Below, piece after piece: positions 52,335 to 64,000 of a stretch of 64,000 nt of DNA. The translations under genes and the position numbers were made by a program. The stretch's first letter is position 1. The number at the start of each line of letters is the position of its first letter. Source of the DNA: Hirudinaria manillensis (lineage: Eukaryota > Annelida > Clitellata > Hirudinida > Hirudinidae); assembly GCA_034509925.1 (NCBI GenBank), contig CM067528.1, positions 5,663,501 to 5,727,500 of the forward strand, given 5' to 3'. The notes beneath the pieces were generated by a model. That model did not search any database and was not told the origin of the DNA. It saw nothing but the letters and a program-made list of their open reading frames with translations.

Positions 52335-55300
52335 TCAAACAACCCTTACTAAATGAGACTTATACAATTTCTTAAACAACAGAAACAATAACTCAAAAGG
52401 ACATGAATGAAAACAAGTTAATTCCCTAACTGAATCTGGAATTGAAGTATATAATCTTGGCCCATAACATTGTATAGAAAATAATTTCAAAGTAGATTTA
52501 GCAAAGGTAGGACTGTATTCGTGAGTGTTACGTAAGAAATAAGAAGGATTGTTATAGGTATTGCTTGGTATGAAAAAATCTGAAAATATTTTAGGAATAG
52601 AATTGAAGTTGTAGGCAAACATAAAAAGGGCAATTTGTAAGTCATGAATTTGGGTTACACTTAGTAAATTATTGTTTGTAAAAGCAGAGACAGTCGATGA
52701 TAGAGGCGGCAACAGGAAAATGACACGCACAATCCGTTTTTGTAATAATGATAACTGATGTAAGTGTGTCTTGTAAGTAGAAGCCCATATGATATTACAG
52801 TAAGTTAGGTAGGGATAGACAAGTGAAAAATATAATGAAAGTGCTATTTTTGTGTTGATAAAAGGCCGTATCCTTGATATTATTCCAATATTTCTGGAGA
52901 TGCGATTTTGTAAATAAGATATATGGTTTAGCCAAGAAAGGTGTTCATCTATTGTGATCCCTAAATATCTAATACTTGTGACTCTATTTAGGGAAAACTT
53001 ATCTATGTAGAGAGAGGAGTTACATGCAATGACCTTTCTGGAAGAGTGAAAAACCATAAAATTTGATTTATAAACATTGATAGATAAGCAATTACTCGCA
53101 AACCAATTTTTCAAAAAAGTTAATTCATTATTGAATAAAGTAATAAGACTATTTATGTTTTTCCCTAATGTATAAATAACAATATCATCAGCATATATTA
53201 ATACTTTGAAAAGATCAGAAGAACATTGAAAATCATTAATATAAATAAGAAATAAAAGGGGACCCAGTATGGAACCTTGAGGAACACCATAATCAATAAG
53301 AACATCAGAAGAACACACACCATTAAACATAACCCTTTGACTTCTGCCACACAAATAATTTTTAAACCAACACAAAACGACACCTCTGACACCATACAAT
53401 TCAAGCTTACGAAGCAATATTTGATGATTAACAGTATCAAAAGCCTTTTGTAAATCAAGAAACAAAGCCAATACAACATCACCATCATCAAAAGCATTGT
53501 AAACATCAGTTTGAAGCAACAATAGAGGCATATAAGTTGAATGATTCTTTCTGAAACCAAATTGAGAATCATTAAGTAGGTTAAATTTATCAAAGTAATC
53601 ATATAGTCTGGAATGTACAATTTTTTCTAAAAATTTGGAAAAGTATGGTAAGATAGATATGGGCCTGTAGTTTTCAACCTTGTCCTGCTCACCTGATTTG
53701 AAGAGAGGTATAACTTTAGCAGATTTAAGTTCTTTTGGGATGAGACCAGTACGGAAGGAGGAATTGAAAATAGAAGATAAAGGATCTGCTACTAGTGATA
53801 TAAATTCATGTGCTATGCAAGGGTCTATGTCATCGACACCACAACTATGGGATTTGTTGAGGGCACTGGAAAATTTGATGATCTCGAAAGGACTGGTTGG
53901 TGTGAGACTCATGGACTGTAATTGGGAAAATCCACTCAGCATATCCGAGATGTTCCTGTCTGTTGTGGGAATAGTGCTGGCAATGTTCTTTCCAATACCA
54001 GAGAAATAGCGATTGAATTGGCTAGCAGTTTCATGTGGAGTAAGCAAATCACCATTGTCATTCACAAAGAAACCAGAGTTATTTCTGGTACTGGTCTGAC
54101 ATCCCATCAAAGATTTAATGATATCCCAGGTTCTGTGCATATTGGATTTATGTTTTATAAAGAGTTTATCATAATATGCCTTTTTAGTAGCTAATTTGGA
54201 TTTCCTAAAAGCATTTCTGAAATTAACGAAGGCCAGTTTATTTTGGTCTGTGGGGTATTGAAGGAAAGTTCTATATAATTTATTTTTTGTATTGGAAGAC
54301 TTCAGCAGGGATGCATTCATCCAAGGTTGTTTGAAATTTCTGATTGGCCTATGTTGGTCAGGCACTAGGGGAAAAGCTTCATTGTATAGAGTTAAGTAAA
54401 TAGAAATAAATTCTTTGTAAGCCGAACAGGGATCATCATTTATGCAATGATTTGATACACAAGACCAGTCACATAATGTAAGTACATTTTGAAATTTATT
54501 TTTGGAATGGGTGTTAATCTGTCTATATTGTCCAAGCTTTGTATTTGCTCGATCACATTTTATAGGAATCTGTAGAAATATAGGAAAGTGATCTGAAATA
54601 TCTACTATCAGGATTTTGGATAAGCAATTATGGAGAGGAAAATTTGTCAGGATATTGTCAATTGTAGTTTGAGAGGTAGGAGTAATTCTGGTAGGTTTAG
54701 TAAAAACAGGTAACAAAGAGCAAGATGCAACATTATTATAGAACTGAGATGATGATTTATGAGTAGATGCTGTTAGTAGATCAACATTAAAATCCCCAAG
54801 TATGAAAATAAGTCTATTAGCAAAATAATTTAAGAAACTGAAAAACTCCAAATTAAATTGATTCATATTACAATCTGGATGTCTATATACAACTCCAACA
54901 TAAATATCCACAGATTTACGTTGAACAACCTTTAAAAATAAAATCTCGAAAGAGGTAACAGAAATATTAAGTGTTTCTAATTCAACAACTTTAAACAAAA
55001 TATTATCAGAAACAAAAAATCCAACACCTCCTCCCCTATCTACATCAGCACATTTAGAAATAAAATTATAACCTGCAATAGAAACAGAGCCCTCGTTATT
55101 TTCATTTAGCCAAGTTTCTGTTAGTGCAACTATACTGGCCTCGCATTGTTCTATGAGAAGCTGTATGTCATGCACTTTATTAATGATACTGCGGCAATTT
55201 AAATGAAGGAATGTAAATTTATCTTCAGTCCTTGGTAGGGGAGAGGGTGATGTGTAGATATTGTCACATAAAAGAGATAAGTCAAATAAATTATCAGGTG

Positions 55301-55487
55301 AGAAATCATAATCGAAATTTTCTTCACTACAAATTGTATGGTAGCCTGGTTTTGAGTACTCCGGATTGCTATGAGTAAATGCCGTGGGGTTGGGGCTGGG
55401 CAAAGTCTCTAAATTCTGATGCTCTAGTGTTGTTCCATCCACTGGTCTGAGAAAACTTGAATTGGGCAAATCTACAAATTTTGCCTT
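52335..55487 (-). CDS. LINE ORF2: endonuclease and reverse transcriptase
   Basis: Open frame of about 1,050 codons with no internal stop. Numbering from the TTG at 55469, the endonuclease/exonuclease/phosphatase domain has LHLNCRSI (88), TETWL (117), GGGVGFFV, VYRHPD, GDFN (225) and SDHFP (292), the usual catalytic set. The reverse transcriptase has NYRPIS (600), GFRKNHST, LDLQKAFDTVNHQILL (671), GVPQGSILGPLLFLIYINDF (728) and YADD (759), then the thumb and a C-terminal tail with YGPRLYTSIPDSV. No AUG occurs before about residue 202, inside the endonuclease, so initiation must depend on ORF1, by frameshift or reinitiation. It overlaps the end of ORF1 by about 13 nt in the -1 frame. Confidence 0.93.
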   Translation of the reverse strand, partial: KAKFVDLPNSSFLRPVDGTTLEHQNLETLPSPNPTAFTHSNPEYSKPGYHTICSEENFDYDFSPDNLFDLSLLCDNIYTSPSPLPRTEDKFTFLHLNCRSIINKVHDIQLLIEQCEASIVALTETWLNENNEGSVSIAGYNFISKCADVDRGGGVGFFVSDNILFKVVELETLNISVTSFEILFLKVVQRKSVDIYVGVVYRHPDCNMNQFNLEFFSFLNYFANRLIFILGDFNVDLLTASTHKSSSQFYNNVASCSLLPVFTKPTRITPTSQTTIDNILTNFPLHNCLSKILIVDISDHFPIFLQIPIKCDRANTKLGQYRQINTHSKNKFQNVLTLCDWSCVSNHCINDDPCSAYKEFISIYLTLYNEAFPLVPDQHRPIRNFKQPWMNASLLKSSNTKNKLYRTFLQYPTDQNKLAFVNFRNAFRKSKLATKKAYYDKLFIKHKSNMHRTWDIIKSLMGCQTSTRNNSGFFVNDNGDLLTPHETASQFNRYFSGIGKNIASTIPTTDRNISDMLSGFSQLQSMSLTPTSPFEIIKFSSALNKSHSCGVDDIDPCIAHEFISLVADPLSSIFNSSFRTGLIPKELKSAKVIPLFKSGEQDKVENYRPISILPYFSKFLEKIVHSRLYDYFDKFNLLNDSQFGFRKNHSTYMPLLLLQTDVYNAFDDGDVVLALFLDLQKAFDTVNHQILLRKLELYGVRGVVLCWFKNYLCGRSQRVMFNGVCSSDVLIDYGVPQGSILGPLLFLIYINDFQCSSDLFKVLIYADDIVIYTLGKNINSLITLFNNELTFLKNWFASNCLSINVYKSNFMVFHSSRKVIACNSSLYIDKFSLNRVTSIRYLGITIDEHLSWLNHISYLQNRISRNIGIISRIRPFINTKIALSLYFSLVYPYLTYCNIIWASTYKTHLHQLSLLQKRIVRVIFLLPPLSSTVSAFTNNNLLSVTQIHDLQIALFMFAYNFNSIPKIFSDFFIPSNTYNNPSYFLRNTHEYSPTFAKSTLKLFSIQCYGPRLYTSIPDSVRELTCFHSCPFELLFLLFKKLYKSHLVRVV

Positions 55488-55678
55488 CTATATGCGACAA
55501 CGTGGAAGTTTCCAGGCTCCCCTCTTATTCTGACAATCCATTTACTGCTATCACCTTTTGAATCAATTTCACCTTTTTTGTTCATCAGTAGTCTCTTGCA
55601 TTCCTCACGGTCTTCCTTGCATAGGTCCTGGCACAGGATTATTTTGTTGAAAGCTTCAAGGTGACCCTGTGACCTCAT
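55472..55678 (-). CDS. LINE ORF1 C-terminal fragment
   Basis: 68-codon frame ending VVAYRRQNL and a TAG at 55472-55474. It contains QDLCKEDREECKRLLMNKK and SSKWIVRIRGEPGNFHV, which resembles the nucleic-acid-binding C-terminal part of LINE ORF1 proteins. The N-terminal part was lost by 5' truncation. Confidence 0.7.
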   Translation of the reverse strand: MRSQGHLEAFNKIILCQDLCKEDREECKRLLMNKKGEIDSKGDSSKWIVRIRGEPGNFHVVAYRRQNL

Positions 55679-55736
55679 CTTTCTACTTGAACATCTTGCT
55701 TAATGAACTCAAGGAAACGCTTAAACGTTCTCAGGA

Positions 55737-55910
55737 AGCGATGTTGATGATGATGATGATGAGGCCGGTGGTGATGATGATAGTTATTATGATGGCAATG
55801 ATGCCAGTGATGATGATGATGACGATGACGCCGATGCTGATGCTGGTGATGGTTATGATGATGATGCTTGTGATGGTGATCGTACCGATAGTGATCATGA
55901 TAATGATCAT
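55737..55910. repeat. (GAT/GAC)n array beside the LINE
   Basis: Imperfect GATGATGATG array with GCC, GGT and TAT interruptions, starting about 60 bp beyond the LINE 5' limit. Confidence 0.85.
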
Positions 55911-55994
55911 CATAACCATCAACTCCAAATCCGTCAAAAAATGATCAGATTTAATCAATCATAAAAGGATGATGAAAGCATGTTGAACATAATT

Positions 55995-56147
55995 ATTATA
56001 TTGTATTATATTATATTATATTATATTATATTATATTATATTATATTATATTATATTATATTATATTATATTATATTATATTATATTATATTATATTATA
56101 TTATATTATATTATATTATATTATATTATATTATATTATATTATATT
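55995..56147. repeat. (TTATA)n pentanucleotide repeat
   Basis: About 30 near-perfect 5-bp units. The poly-Tyr/Ile/Leu frame across it is an artefact. Confidence 0.97.
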
Positions 56148-57460
56148 TATATATTTTATTCCAATGCAAATAAAATGTAATAAAAATAAATCAGAACTTT
56201 CAATAATTTCATGAAAATGGAATAATTAATAATAATCGATAGTTCAATAATAACTTTATTAAAACAAAAAATTCTTGAAGAACTCGTACGGATGCATCTT
56301 CGTGCAAGGACTTATAAGGAACCGTGAAAAGTACCTCGTTGCTGGAGATTCAGAATGAGTTGTTGTTGTTGTTGTTGTTGTTGTTGAGTTGTCGTTGTTT
56401 CTGTTGTTGTTGTTGTTGGGTTGAGTCGTTATGAAACAGGTTTCTCTGAGAGTCCTTCAGGTTGAATGTTTGTTTTAATTTCAGAAATAAAAATTTACTT
56501 TTAAACGTAAATTAAACTTAAAATGGCTTTCAATGAAATTGTGGTAACGAATATTTTTCTATCAAATATAGAAAATTTAGTTCCAACTTTTTGGAAAAGA
56601 ATCGAAGATTCATTTTGACACGTTGAAGACGATGTAGTCTGCGTAGGAAAATTAGTTTTTAGCGGGTTTAAAATAGAAGTTTAGTTTTAAACTTCGCGTC
56701 ACTTTTACTCGTTTGCGTGTATCAAAAGCAATAAACTGTAAAGCAATATTTCGCGACTTTTTGCGTTTTTAGAATCTTTTTTTTTTTTAGATTTGTCTGC
56801 AATTGAACTTTGCATTGAATGTTTTTTTTTCTGTATTTGTTTTTGATGTCTTTCTTAAAAAAATATCTGTCATGATGATAACGAAAGCGATGACACTGGA
56901 AACGATGACGTCACATGTGAAGAAGACGACGACGATGAAATATGGTGAAAGAAATGTTTGCGATTGGAAATCGGACATGAAAGCTGTTATCGGATGAGTG
57001 AACAAATTGAATTGTGGCAGGAAATCCAATCCTGCAGAAAGTCAGGAGATTGCAAGAAGAATTCAAAAGAATTTTCTTCTCGTTCAACTTTTAAACGCCC
57101 ACAGGACACCGAAGGAATTTCTTGGTTTCACTTTCATTTCACGACTCCATTGACACAATGGAACAACTCGATCGTACATCATTCTATGTACTTTTAAATA
57201 AAAAACACAGGAACGGAATTTTCATCATTTGTTTCTTTTTCTGAAATAATTTATTTTTGTTAAAATAAAAACACACCGAATTTGTAAATGTTTTTCCCGT
57301 TTAGAAGCAATAATTGAACTGCAGTTTTAATGTCCTCCGTCGAACATTGAAGAGCAATAAACACTTTCAAACATCGTCAAAGATGTTTTTCAATGCCTTT
57401 CAGTTGAAAACATTCACTTGAAGACTGTTACAAGTAACGAAAGAATTGGAAGGCCATCAT

Positions 57461-57546
57461 CCGTCCATCCATCCATCAGTCCATTCATTCATCCATCCAT
57501 CCGTCCATCCATCCATCCATTCATTCATCTATCCATCCGTCCATCT
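57461..57546. repeat. (CATC)n tetranucleotide repeat
   Basis: CATC/CCAT units with CGTC and ATTC variants; the complement of the GGAT class seen at 32629-32744 and 61253-61310. Confidence 0.9.
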
Positions 57547-57764
57547 AAGTAATGGAATAATTCAAGGGTTGCTATGTCTTGTTGTGATGGAGAGAAGAGA
57601 AATAAGTAAAAATAAAAATTATGAAGAACGTTGCAAGCGAGGAACAAATGCTGTCACGCATGAATGGCTTTCTGGAAAGAAGTGGAATGGAACGATGTTT
57701 CAGAAAGAGATCCATTATCTACACTCAATCGATGAAGCCAGTGATTACTGAGACAAGGAGGATG

Positions 57765-57892
57765 GAATGGACGATGATGACGACGACGGCGATGATGATG
57801 ACGACGATGACGACGACGACAACAACGATGACGATGATGATGATGATGATGACGACGACGACAACAACGATGACGATGATGATGATGATGAC
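57765..57892. repeat. (GAT/GAC)n array with a duplicated block
   Basis: GAY triplets including AACAACGATGACGATGATG, which is present twice about 48 bp apart. The poly-Asp frame is open but lies in no identifiable gene. Confidence 0.9.
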
Positions 57893-58840
57893 GAGCAAGG
57901 AAAATGGTTCCAGTTTGTAGTGGATTGGAAGGAGTTGTTATCTGGGAGGCAATTAAATGAAACAGGAGACATTACATCGATCAAAGGCGCCATCTTGGAG
58001 CGTGTGTGGCTCGTTGTGTGCTCATTCAATTCCTTCCTTTTCTTGCGCTGCAAACTGATTAAGGCAAACAGTGCTACATCTTTCCTGTGGCTATAAATAG
58101 CTGAATTGTTGTTGTTTTTGTTGTTTTTTTGTTGTTTATTTTTTGCGATTTATACTTTTATTCTCCTATAAAGTGCCGCACGAACATCGACTTCCAGAGA
58201 ACTCTGGAGAGCTGAATAATTTATGAAAATGTATGATAATTTATTGCAATTTATTCGTGTCAAACGCTAGCACCTTAGCTGTGTTTATCTTTATTGAATG
58301 GATATGAATAAATAAATAAATGATATAATTATTATAAAACTTGAAAATAAGATTAAATAAGATTATCATCAAATTCAATGTGAACATTCTACGAAATAAA
58401 TGATTAATAAATATTTATGTTATGTCTGTGTTATTATAACAAAATTATGCTACATCCACATCATAACAAAATCACTCTTATATTATAACAAAATTATGCG
58501 GCCATGCATTAACTCTGTTGAACTAACGCTGAACATGACAAAGAAATAATAAAATCTATTTATTACAAAATTATCGAAAATTTAATTATATTTGATTAAA
58601 AAAACATTAAAATGCATTTAATATGAAATAATAATAAAATATTTCTGGCGTTTTGACGTTTCACGGTTGACTTCCCCGAGGAAATTGAATTTCGAATGAA
58701 ATCTGTTCAGTCATGCGTGACTACGCCTTGTTTCAAAAATTGTTTCCAGAGCATGGACACGTTTTTATGTTTTTATTTATTAAATATAACTTTAATGTTA
58801 ATATATAATTTTAATATTGATATAATTAAATTGAATTGTA

Positions 58841-58873
<33 letters not shown>

Positions 58874-61712
58874 CTTATTACAATCATTAATTTAAAAAAA
58901 ATTGAAACAGTTGACGATGGAAATACTTGCGAACGTGTAATTGTTGTTCAGTTTGCATTTTATAAGTTTTATAATTAATTTTACAATATTATGTATTTTT
59001 AAGAATTAACAATTTTAATGAATTAAATGGAATTAATGTTTAATTTCTAATCTTCTATTTTATCCCTTTCTTACTAAATCCGTCCATATTCAGAATATTT
59101 TACGAAAACACCAGAACAGGGTTGAAATAAATTTATTGTTGCAATTTAAATTAAAATTAATTAAAATTAATTCAAAAGAAATCAATTGTTTGTTTTCTTT
59201 TTTGGGTCCAATCGAAGCACTGCTCTCAGGGAGGAGCACAAATAATGCTTTAAATGATTGCTTTGAAGATTCAAGATTCATTGGTTGTCAAGAAACGTGA
59301 GTGAATTATGCAATCGATTGAAATAAAAATGATAATTAATCCACATCTCCATCATAGTCGGTCTAATGACTAGAGTTTTGTCGTCGTTACCACCACCACC
59401 ACCACCACAGCCACAGTCGCCACCACCACAACCACAGTCGCCATAGTCACCAGTGAAACGACCATGATGAAAGTCAGCAGTGACTGCTTATTGTTTATGT
59501 TCTTCGATCGAATCCAAGCAGATCCACTGCAAATTGTTGGAAACAAAAAACCTTTTGAAAGACTTCTTCACTCAATTTTCCATGAAATTCGGATTAAAAT
59601 GCTCGAATTAAATTATTTTCCACTCGAAATAGTCGCATTATTTTGCGATTAATTCTAAATTTAATTTTATATTATTGAAACATTTATTTGAATTTTATTT
59701 AAATTTTTATTTTTTATTTTAAAACTCACGGAGAGAAAGTTTTCCACGTGGATCGAAGAAAATCGATTCCTGCTTCAATTTTATGCACCCTCAAGTGCCA
59801 TGAATTTCTCTCGGCATTTCCTTCATTTTTCTTTCATTTCTTTCATAATTTGTTTTATTTACGATGGGGTCAAAAAATAAATCCCCGATGATTAATAAAC
59901 ATTCCTTTTGCTTTAATCATCAATTTACGGATAAATGAATTTATTAATAATCATCATCATCATCATGACTGCCATCTTAAGTCCAAAAATTAAAAAAAAA
60001 AATCCAAGATGGAGGACACAAAACATGGCATCTCATGGAAACGTGGTTCGTAAAATCACGGAAGAAAAAAAAAACAAAGTGAAAGGAAAAATCTGTTTCT
60101 TGGAAATCGTTGAAGAATATTTCAAGTTAAATGCCTTCGTGGTGACATAAAAATAATTTAAATTCAAAAATTTAAATTCAAAAATAAATTGAAAATGAAA
60201 ATCAATCAGGCATCAACAAATCAATTTGTGACTGAAGAGGGATAATTTAAATAATATAATAAATTAATTGAATATAATAAATTAAATATCTATTTGCAAT
60301 TAATTGTAATAAATCAAAACTTAATGTAATGAATAAAAATGTAATATACTAAATTAAACCTGAATATAATAAGAATTAAAAGTGAATTATAACAAATTAA
60401 ACCTTAATGTAATAAATGTTCCACTTCAAGTTTCAATTGGTCATCATTTATGAAATAAATGTAATTTCATTGTAAATTCATTTTTACTTCAAAATATTTG
60501 ATTATATTTAAAATTTAATTAAATTAAATGTTTATTTTTTATTTTCGTATTTTCGAGTTCACCAAGTACAATTTTTCAATTAAGAATTATTACGTGTACA
60601 CCTGAAAAATGCCTCGAAAGATTTTTGGCACCTGTATTATTCTGTAGCTCAGGTGTGCACGGTAGGGTTATGATTGTGATTGCAACTCATACGAACGAGT
60701 GAACGAATGATGAAAGAAATGTGGATGCACCACGGACGGTTTACCTGGATTGTTTGGTAGCACCTGGATTGTATCAATTCAACATCAGGGTCACTCGGTG
60801 CTCCGGAGCATCATCATCATCGTCATCATCTTCACTGAAAATATTTTCATGTTTACTTAAAAAGCAATTCCTAATTTAGTTTCCTTTCGGTTCATTCCAA
60901 TTTCATGGCAATTGAAGTGAATATTTCAAGAAATAAACAAATATTTATGAATAAATAAATATTTAATTTTAATTAATTTTAATTTAAATGTTAAATTTAA
61001 CGGGGAACTTTTTCCACGGACAACAGGATAGCAGCAAGTCTCATCCATCGATCGAATGCGATCAATGAAGGATTATGGAGCCAACATCTTGATGATGATA
61101 ATGATGATGATGACGATGGCGATGATGGCGATGATGATGATGATGATGATGAAACCACCAATTGTAGAAATTGTTTCGCCAACATTTTTGTTTCTCATTT
61201 TAAGTTTTACTTTGAAGATTGATTACGCAATTTCTGGATAGGTGAGTAGATGGACGGATGGATGGATGAAGGGATGGATGGATGGATGGATGAAGGGATG
61301 GAGCCATGGATGAGTGGGCAAAAGGAGAGCTCTTTCTCACACGAAGTATCGCTTGACTTTTCCAGTTCAGGTCAAAGGTGAAATTGAGGGGAGAATTTGG
61401 AAATTTTTTAATAAAAAACAAAGTTATTTACTTGTTTCGTAAAATATTATTTAAGGAATTATTCAAAATTTATAATAAGACGATATAATAAATAATAATA
61501 ATAAATAATTTACATTAAACAAAAATTACACGAAATAATTCCATAAATAAAAATTGAGTTCAACATTAACGAGTTGTAATTCACAATTTAAAGATGGCAA
61601 CCTCCTTTCAAGTGTGACGTCACACGGTGACTCGGAAAAACTTGAAAAACATGAATTTGAAAAAAAACACCGTCAAGGATTGGTTCTTGGATGTTTCGAG
61701 GTTTTGTTTTGT

Positions 61713-62075
61713 ATGTATGTTTGTTTGTTTGTTTGTTTTGTTTATTTTGTATGTTTGTTTGTTTGTATGTTTGTTTGTTTGTTTGTTTGTTTGTTTGTTT
61801 GTTTGTTTGTTTGTTTGTTTGTTTGTATGTTTGTTTGTTTGTTTGTTTGTTTGTTTGTTTGTTTGTTTGTTTTGTTTGTTTGTTTGTTTGTTTGTTTGTT
61901 TGTTTGTTTGTTTGTTTATTTATTTGTTTGTTTGTTTGTTTGTTTGTTTGTTTGTTTGTTTGTTTGTTTTGTTTGTTTGTTTGTTTGTTTGTTTGTTTGT
62001 TTGTTTGTTTGTTTATTTATTTGTTTGTTTGTTTGTTTGTTTGTTTGTTTGTTTGTTTGTTTGTTTGTTTGTTTG
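61713..62075. repeat. (TTTG)n tetranucleotide repeat
   Basis: About 360 bp of GTTT/TTTG units with occasional GTAT, an extra T or TTAT. A segment with TTTATTTATTTG following a TTTTG slip occurs twice about 110 bp apart, so the array has internal duplication. Confidence 0.97.
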
Positions 62076-62400
62076 CTTCACGTGTTAAAGTGTGTTTGTG
62101 TGATTGTATGTGGTATGTATTAATGTGTTATAAAATGTATATGTATCAATGAATTAAATAGTGTATATGTATTAATGTATTATATGGTGTTTATGCATTT
62201 GTATGTATTATACAATAATGTATTGTGCAGTAATGAATCATTGTTTTATTTATTATTTTATTTTTTATTTATTTAATCTTTTCAATGACAATCAATTACG
62301 AAGAATTAAGTCTCAAAAAGTTTGAAAAGAAATTTTTGTTTACACAAATGTGGCTGTTGGGAAGTTAAACAAGTGATAAGATGAATTTTTGTACTATAGG

Positions 62401-62510
62401 TGATGATGACTTTGACGACTGTGATGATGATGATGATGATGATGGTGATGACGACGACGACGATGACGACGATGACGACGACGACGATGATGATGATGAC
62501 GCCTGTGATG
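62401..62510. repeat. (GAT/GAC)n array
   Basis: GAY triplets facing a complementary ATC-rich array at 62593-62665 about 90 bp away, so the pair could form an imperfect inverted repeat. Confidence 0.85.
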
Positions 62511-63670
62511 ATGCTGGCGCCAATTTCTTTGTTGAACTGAAAATATTCTCCTAGGATGGAAGCTGTCAAATCTTTGGAAATGTTGTCGTGAGTATCATCA
62601 TCATCATCATCATCACATACTATCATCATCATTTCCATCATTATCATCATCATCACCACCACCATGTTTGTCGTCATCGCTACTACGTGATTATCATAAA
62701 TTATTCCGCGGGTCCCTTGATACATTGGAAAGTTGATTTGCGATCATCGATTTATTGGATTATGTCGTTGTTAATGGATCGTGTTGATGCGTTTGAATTT
62801 CATTTCCTGCTAATTTATGCACGGCACGAATTTAGGACCTAAAAATGGATTTAAATTGAAAAATAAATAAAAAAAATAAATAATTTCAATCAACTTGGGT
62901 CAATTCAATTCACTTTAAAGTTAGAATCTTTAATGAATGATCTCCGCAGAATAAAAATGAAAAATAAAATCCAAGTTCAACTTGGAATAAAATTAATTTA
63001 AAAAAAATATATTTTACGAAAAATTTTCAAAATTTTTAACTTCTTCACTACGATCGGAAGGAAAACACGCCTCATTATAGACGCAAAGCAAAACTTCGTG
63101 TAATCATCACTATCATCATCACCACCATCATCGTCGTCGTCGTCATCATCGTCATCAAGGATAGAAGTAGCGTCATCACCATCGTTGTCATCGTCGTCGT
63201 CGTCATCGCTTTGTCTTTGCCGGCAATCATCTTAATTACCACGAGTACTTCATCACAACACACAACAACGTATTGAACAACAAAACTTTCCATCGTCGTC
63301 GTCGTCGTCATCGCTGGACGAAAGCAAGAAACTTGCATAAAAATGAGACCGAATCATCAAAACCAACGAACCGTGACCTTTTTGAATGTCAAGGACGAAA
63401 GTTGTTGTTTATTCGTTGGAAGATAATTTATTAAAACTAAATGCTGATTCATGCATATTCATGAACTAAGTAATAATATGATCGGAGCCAATTTAATTCA
63501 CTCGATTAATATTAAATCCTCATCCAGGATTAAACACAGACCAGAGGTATTTAACATAACATGCATATTCATGAGCCAACATTGACTGAAATGAACCCCT
63601 CGAAAGCGTTCTCCGTGATTGAAGATTGCGATGGAAAAGACACTGCGATGACAAACATTGAATCAATAAG

Positions 63671-64000
<330 letters not shown>

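Larger units (their letters stand above)
52141..55678 (-). mobile_element. 5'-truncated non-LTR retrotransposon (CR1/L2/Jockey-like)
   Basis: Sense is the minus strand. From right to left: the tail of ORF1, an open ORF2 with apurinic-type endonuclease and reverse transcriptase, then a short 3' UTR with a hairpin, an AATAAA signal (52174-52179 in complement) and a poly(A) tail seen as a T run at 52143-52161. The left limit of ORF1 homology is set near 55678 because an in-frame stop lies just upstream and GAT repeats begin beyond 55737. I found no clear target-site duplication. The ORF2 is undamaged, so insertion is probably recent. Confidence 0.88.

Noticed and set aside
53198..54194. Secondary ORFs on both strands inside the LINE
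   Set aside because: Frames overlapping the intact reverse-transcriptase ORF2; no independent motifs.
57767..58096. Poly-Asp ORF followed by EQGKWFQFVVDWKELLSGRQ
   Set aside because: Resembles an acidic protein, but the acidic part is a GAY array, the flank matches no family and no splice partner was found. Kept as repeat only.
61554..62152. Long Cys/Leu/Phe/Val repeat ORFs in three frames
   Set aside because: All three frames stay open because the DNA is (TTTG)n; there is no start context, domain or unique coding sequence.

Overview
This is an AT-rich animal nuclear genome window with short, well-defined spliceosomal introns and very abundant simple repeats, mostly ATT/AAT and GAT/GAC trinucleotide arrays. 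Gene content and intron style suggest an invertebrate, perhaps a lophotrochozoan such as an annelid. I infer this from overall character and not from a diagnostic marker. I traced seven conserved genes exon by exon. At each junction where I claim an exon boundary, the reading phase closes and the protein lines up with the known family.

Layout, left to right. 106-3697 (-): 5' part of a secreted WIF1-type Wnt inhibitor (signal peptide, WIF domain, first EGF repeat; the rest lies off the left edge). 9655-16953 (-): an LRCH protein (leucine-rich repeats plus calponin-homology domain) with two competing last exons. 18363-20606 (-): SNX27 (PDZ, PX, FERM-like). 21914-23119 (+): an unrecognised single-pass membrane protein with two PPxY motifs. 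24316-27755 (+): an anion-type Cys-loop ligand-gated channel subunit. 30078-40840 (+): a plexin-domain-containing protein (PLXDC/TEM7 type) with a large serine-rich insertion and repeat-packed introns. 41405-43081 (-): UBE3D. 43276-43954: an internally deleted Helitron with both termini. 45206-49679 (+): PHAF1 (C16orf70/UPF0183). 52141-55678 (-): a 5'-truncated non-LTR retrotransposon with an open endonuclease/reverse transcriptase ORF. From 55679 to the right end I see no convincing gene, only tandem repeats, ending in about 285 bp of pure GAT repeat.

The genes are not an operon or pathway cluster. They are ordinary neighbours: WIF1 and PLXDC are extracellular or cell-surface, SNX27 and the PPxY protein relate to endosomal or ubiquitin-linked trafficking, UBE3D to ubiquitin ligation and PHAF1 to autophagy. 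The least expected signals are: a candidate -1 frameshift heptamer abutting the ORF1 stop of the LINE; a 3'-UTR hairpin shared by that LINE and a second fragment inside a PHAF1 intron; two GC-AG introns; an unusual abundance of GTT-type splice donors; and alternative C-termini in LRCH and PLXDC.
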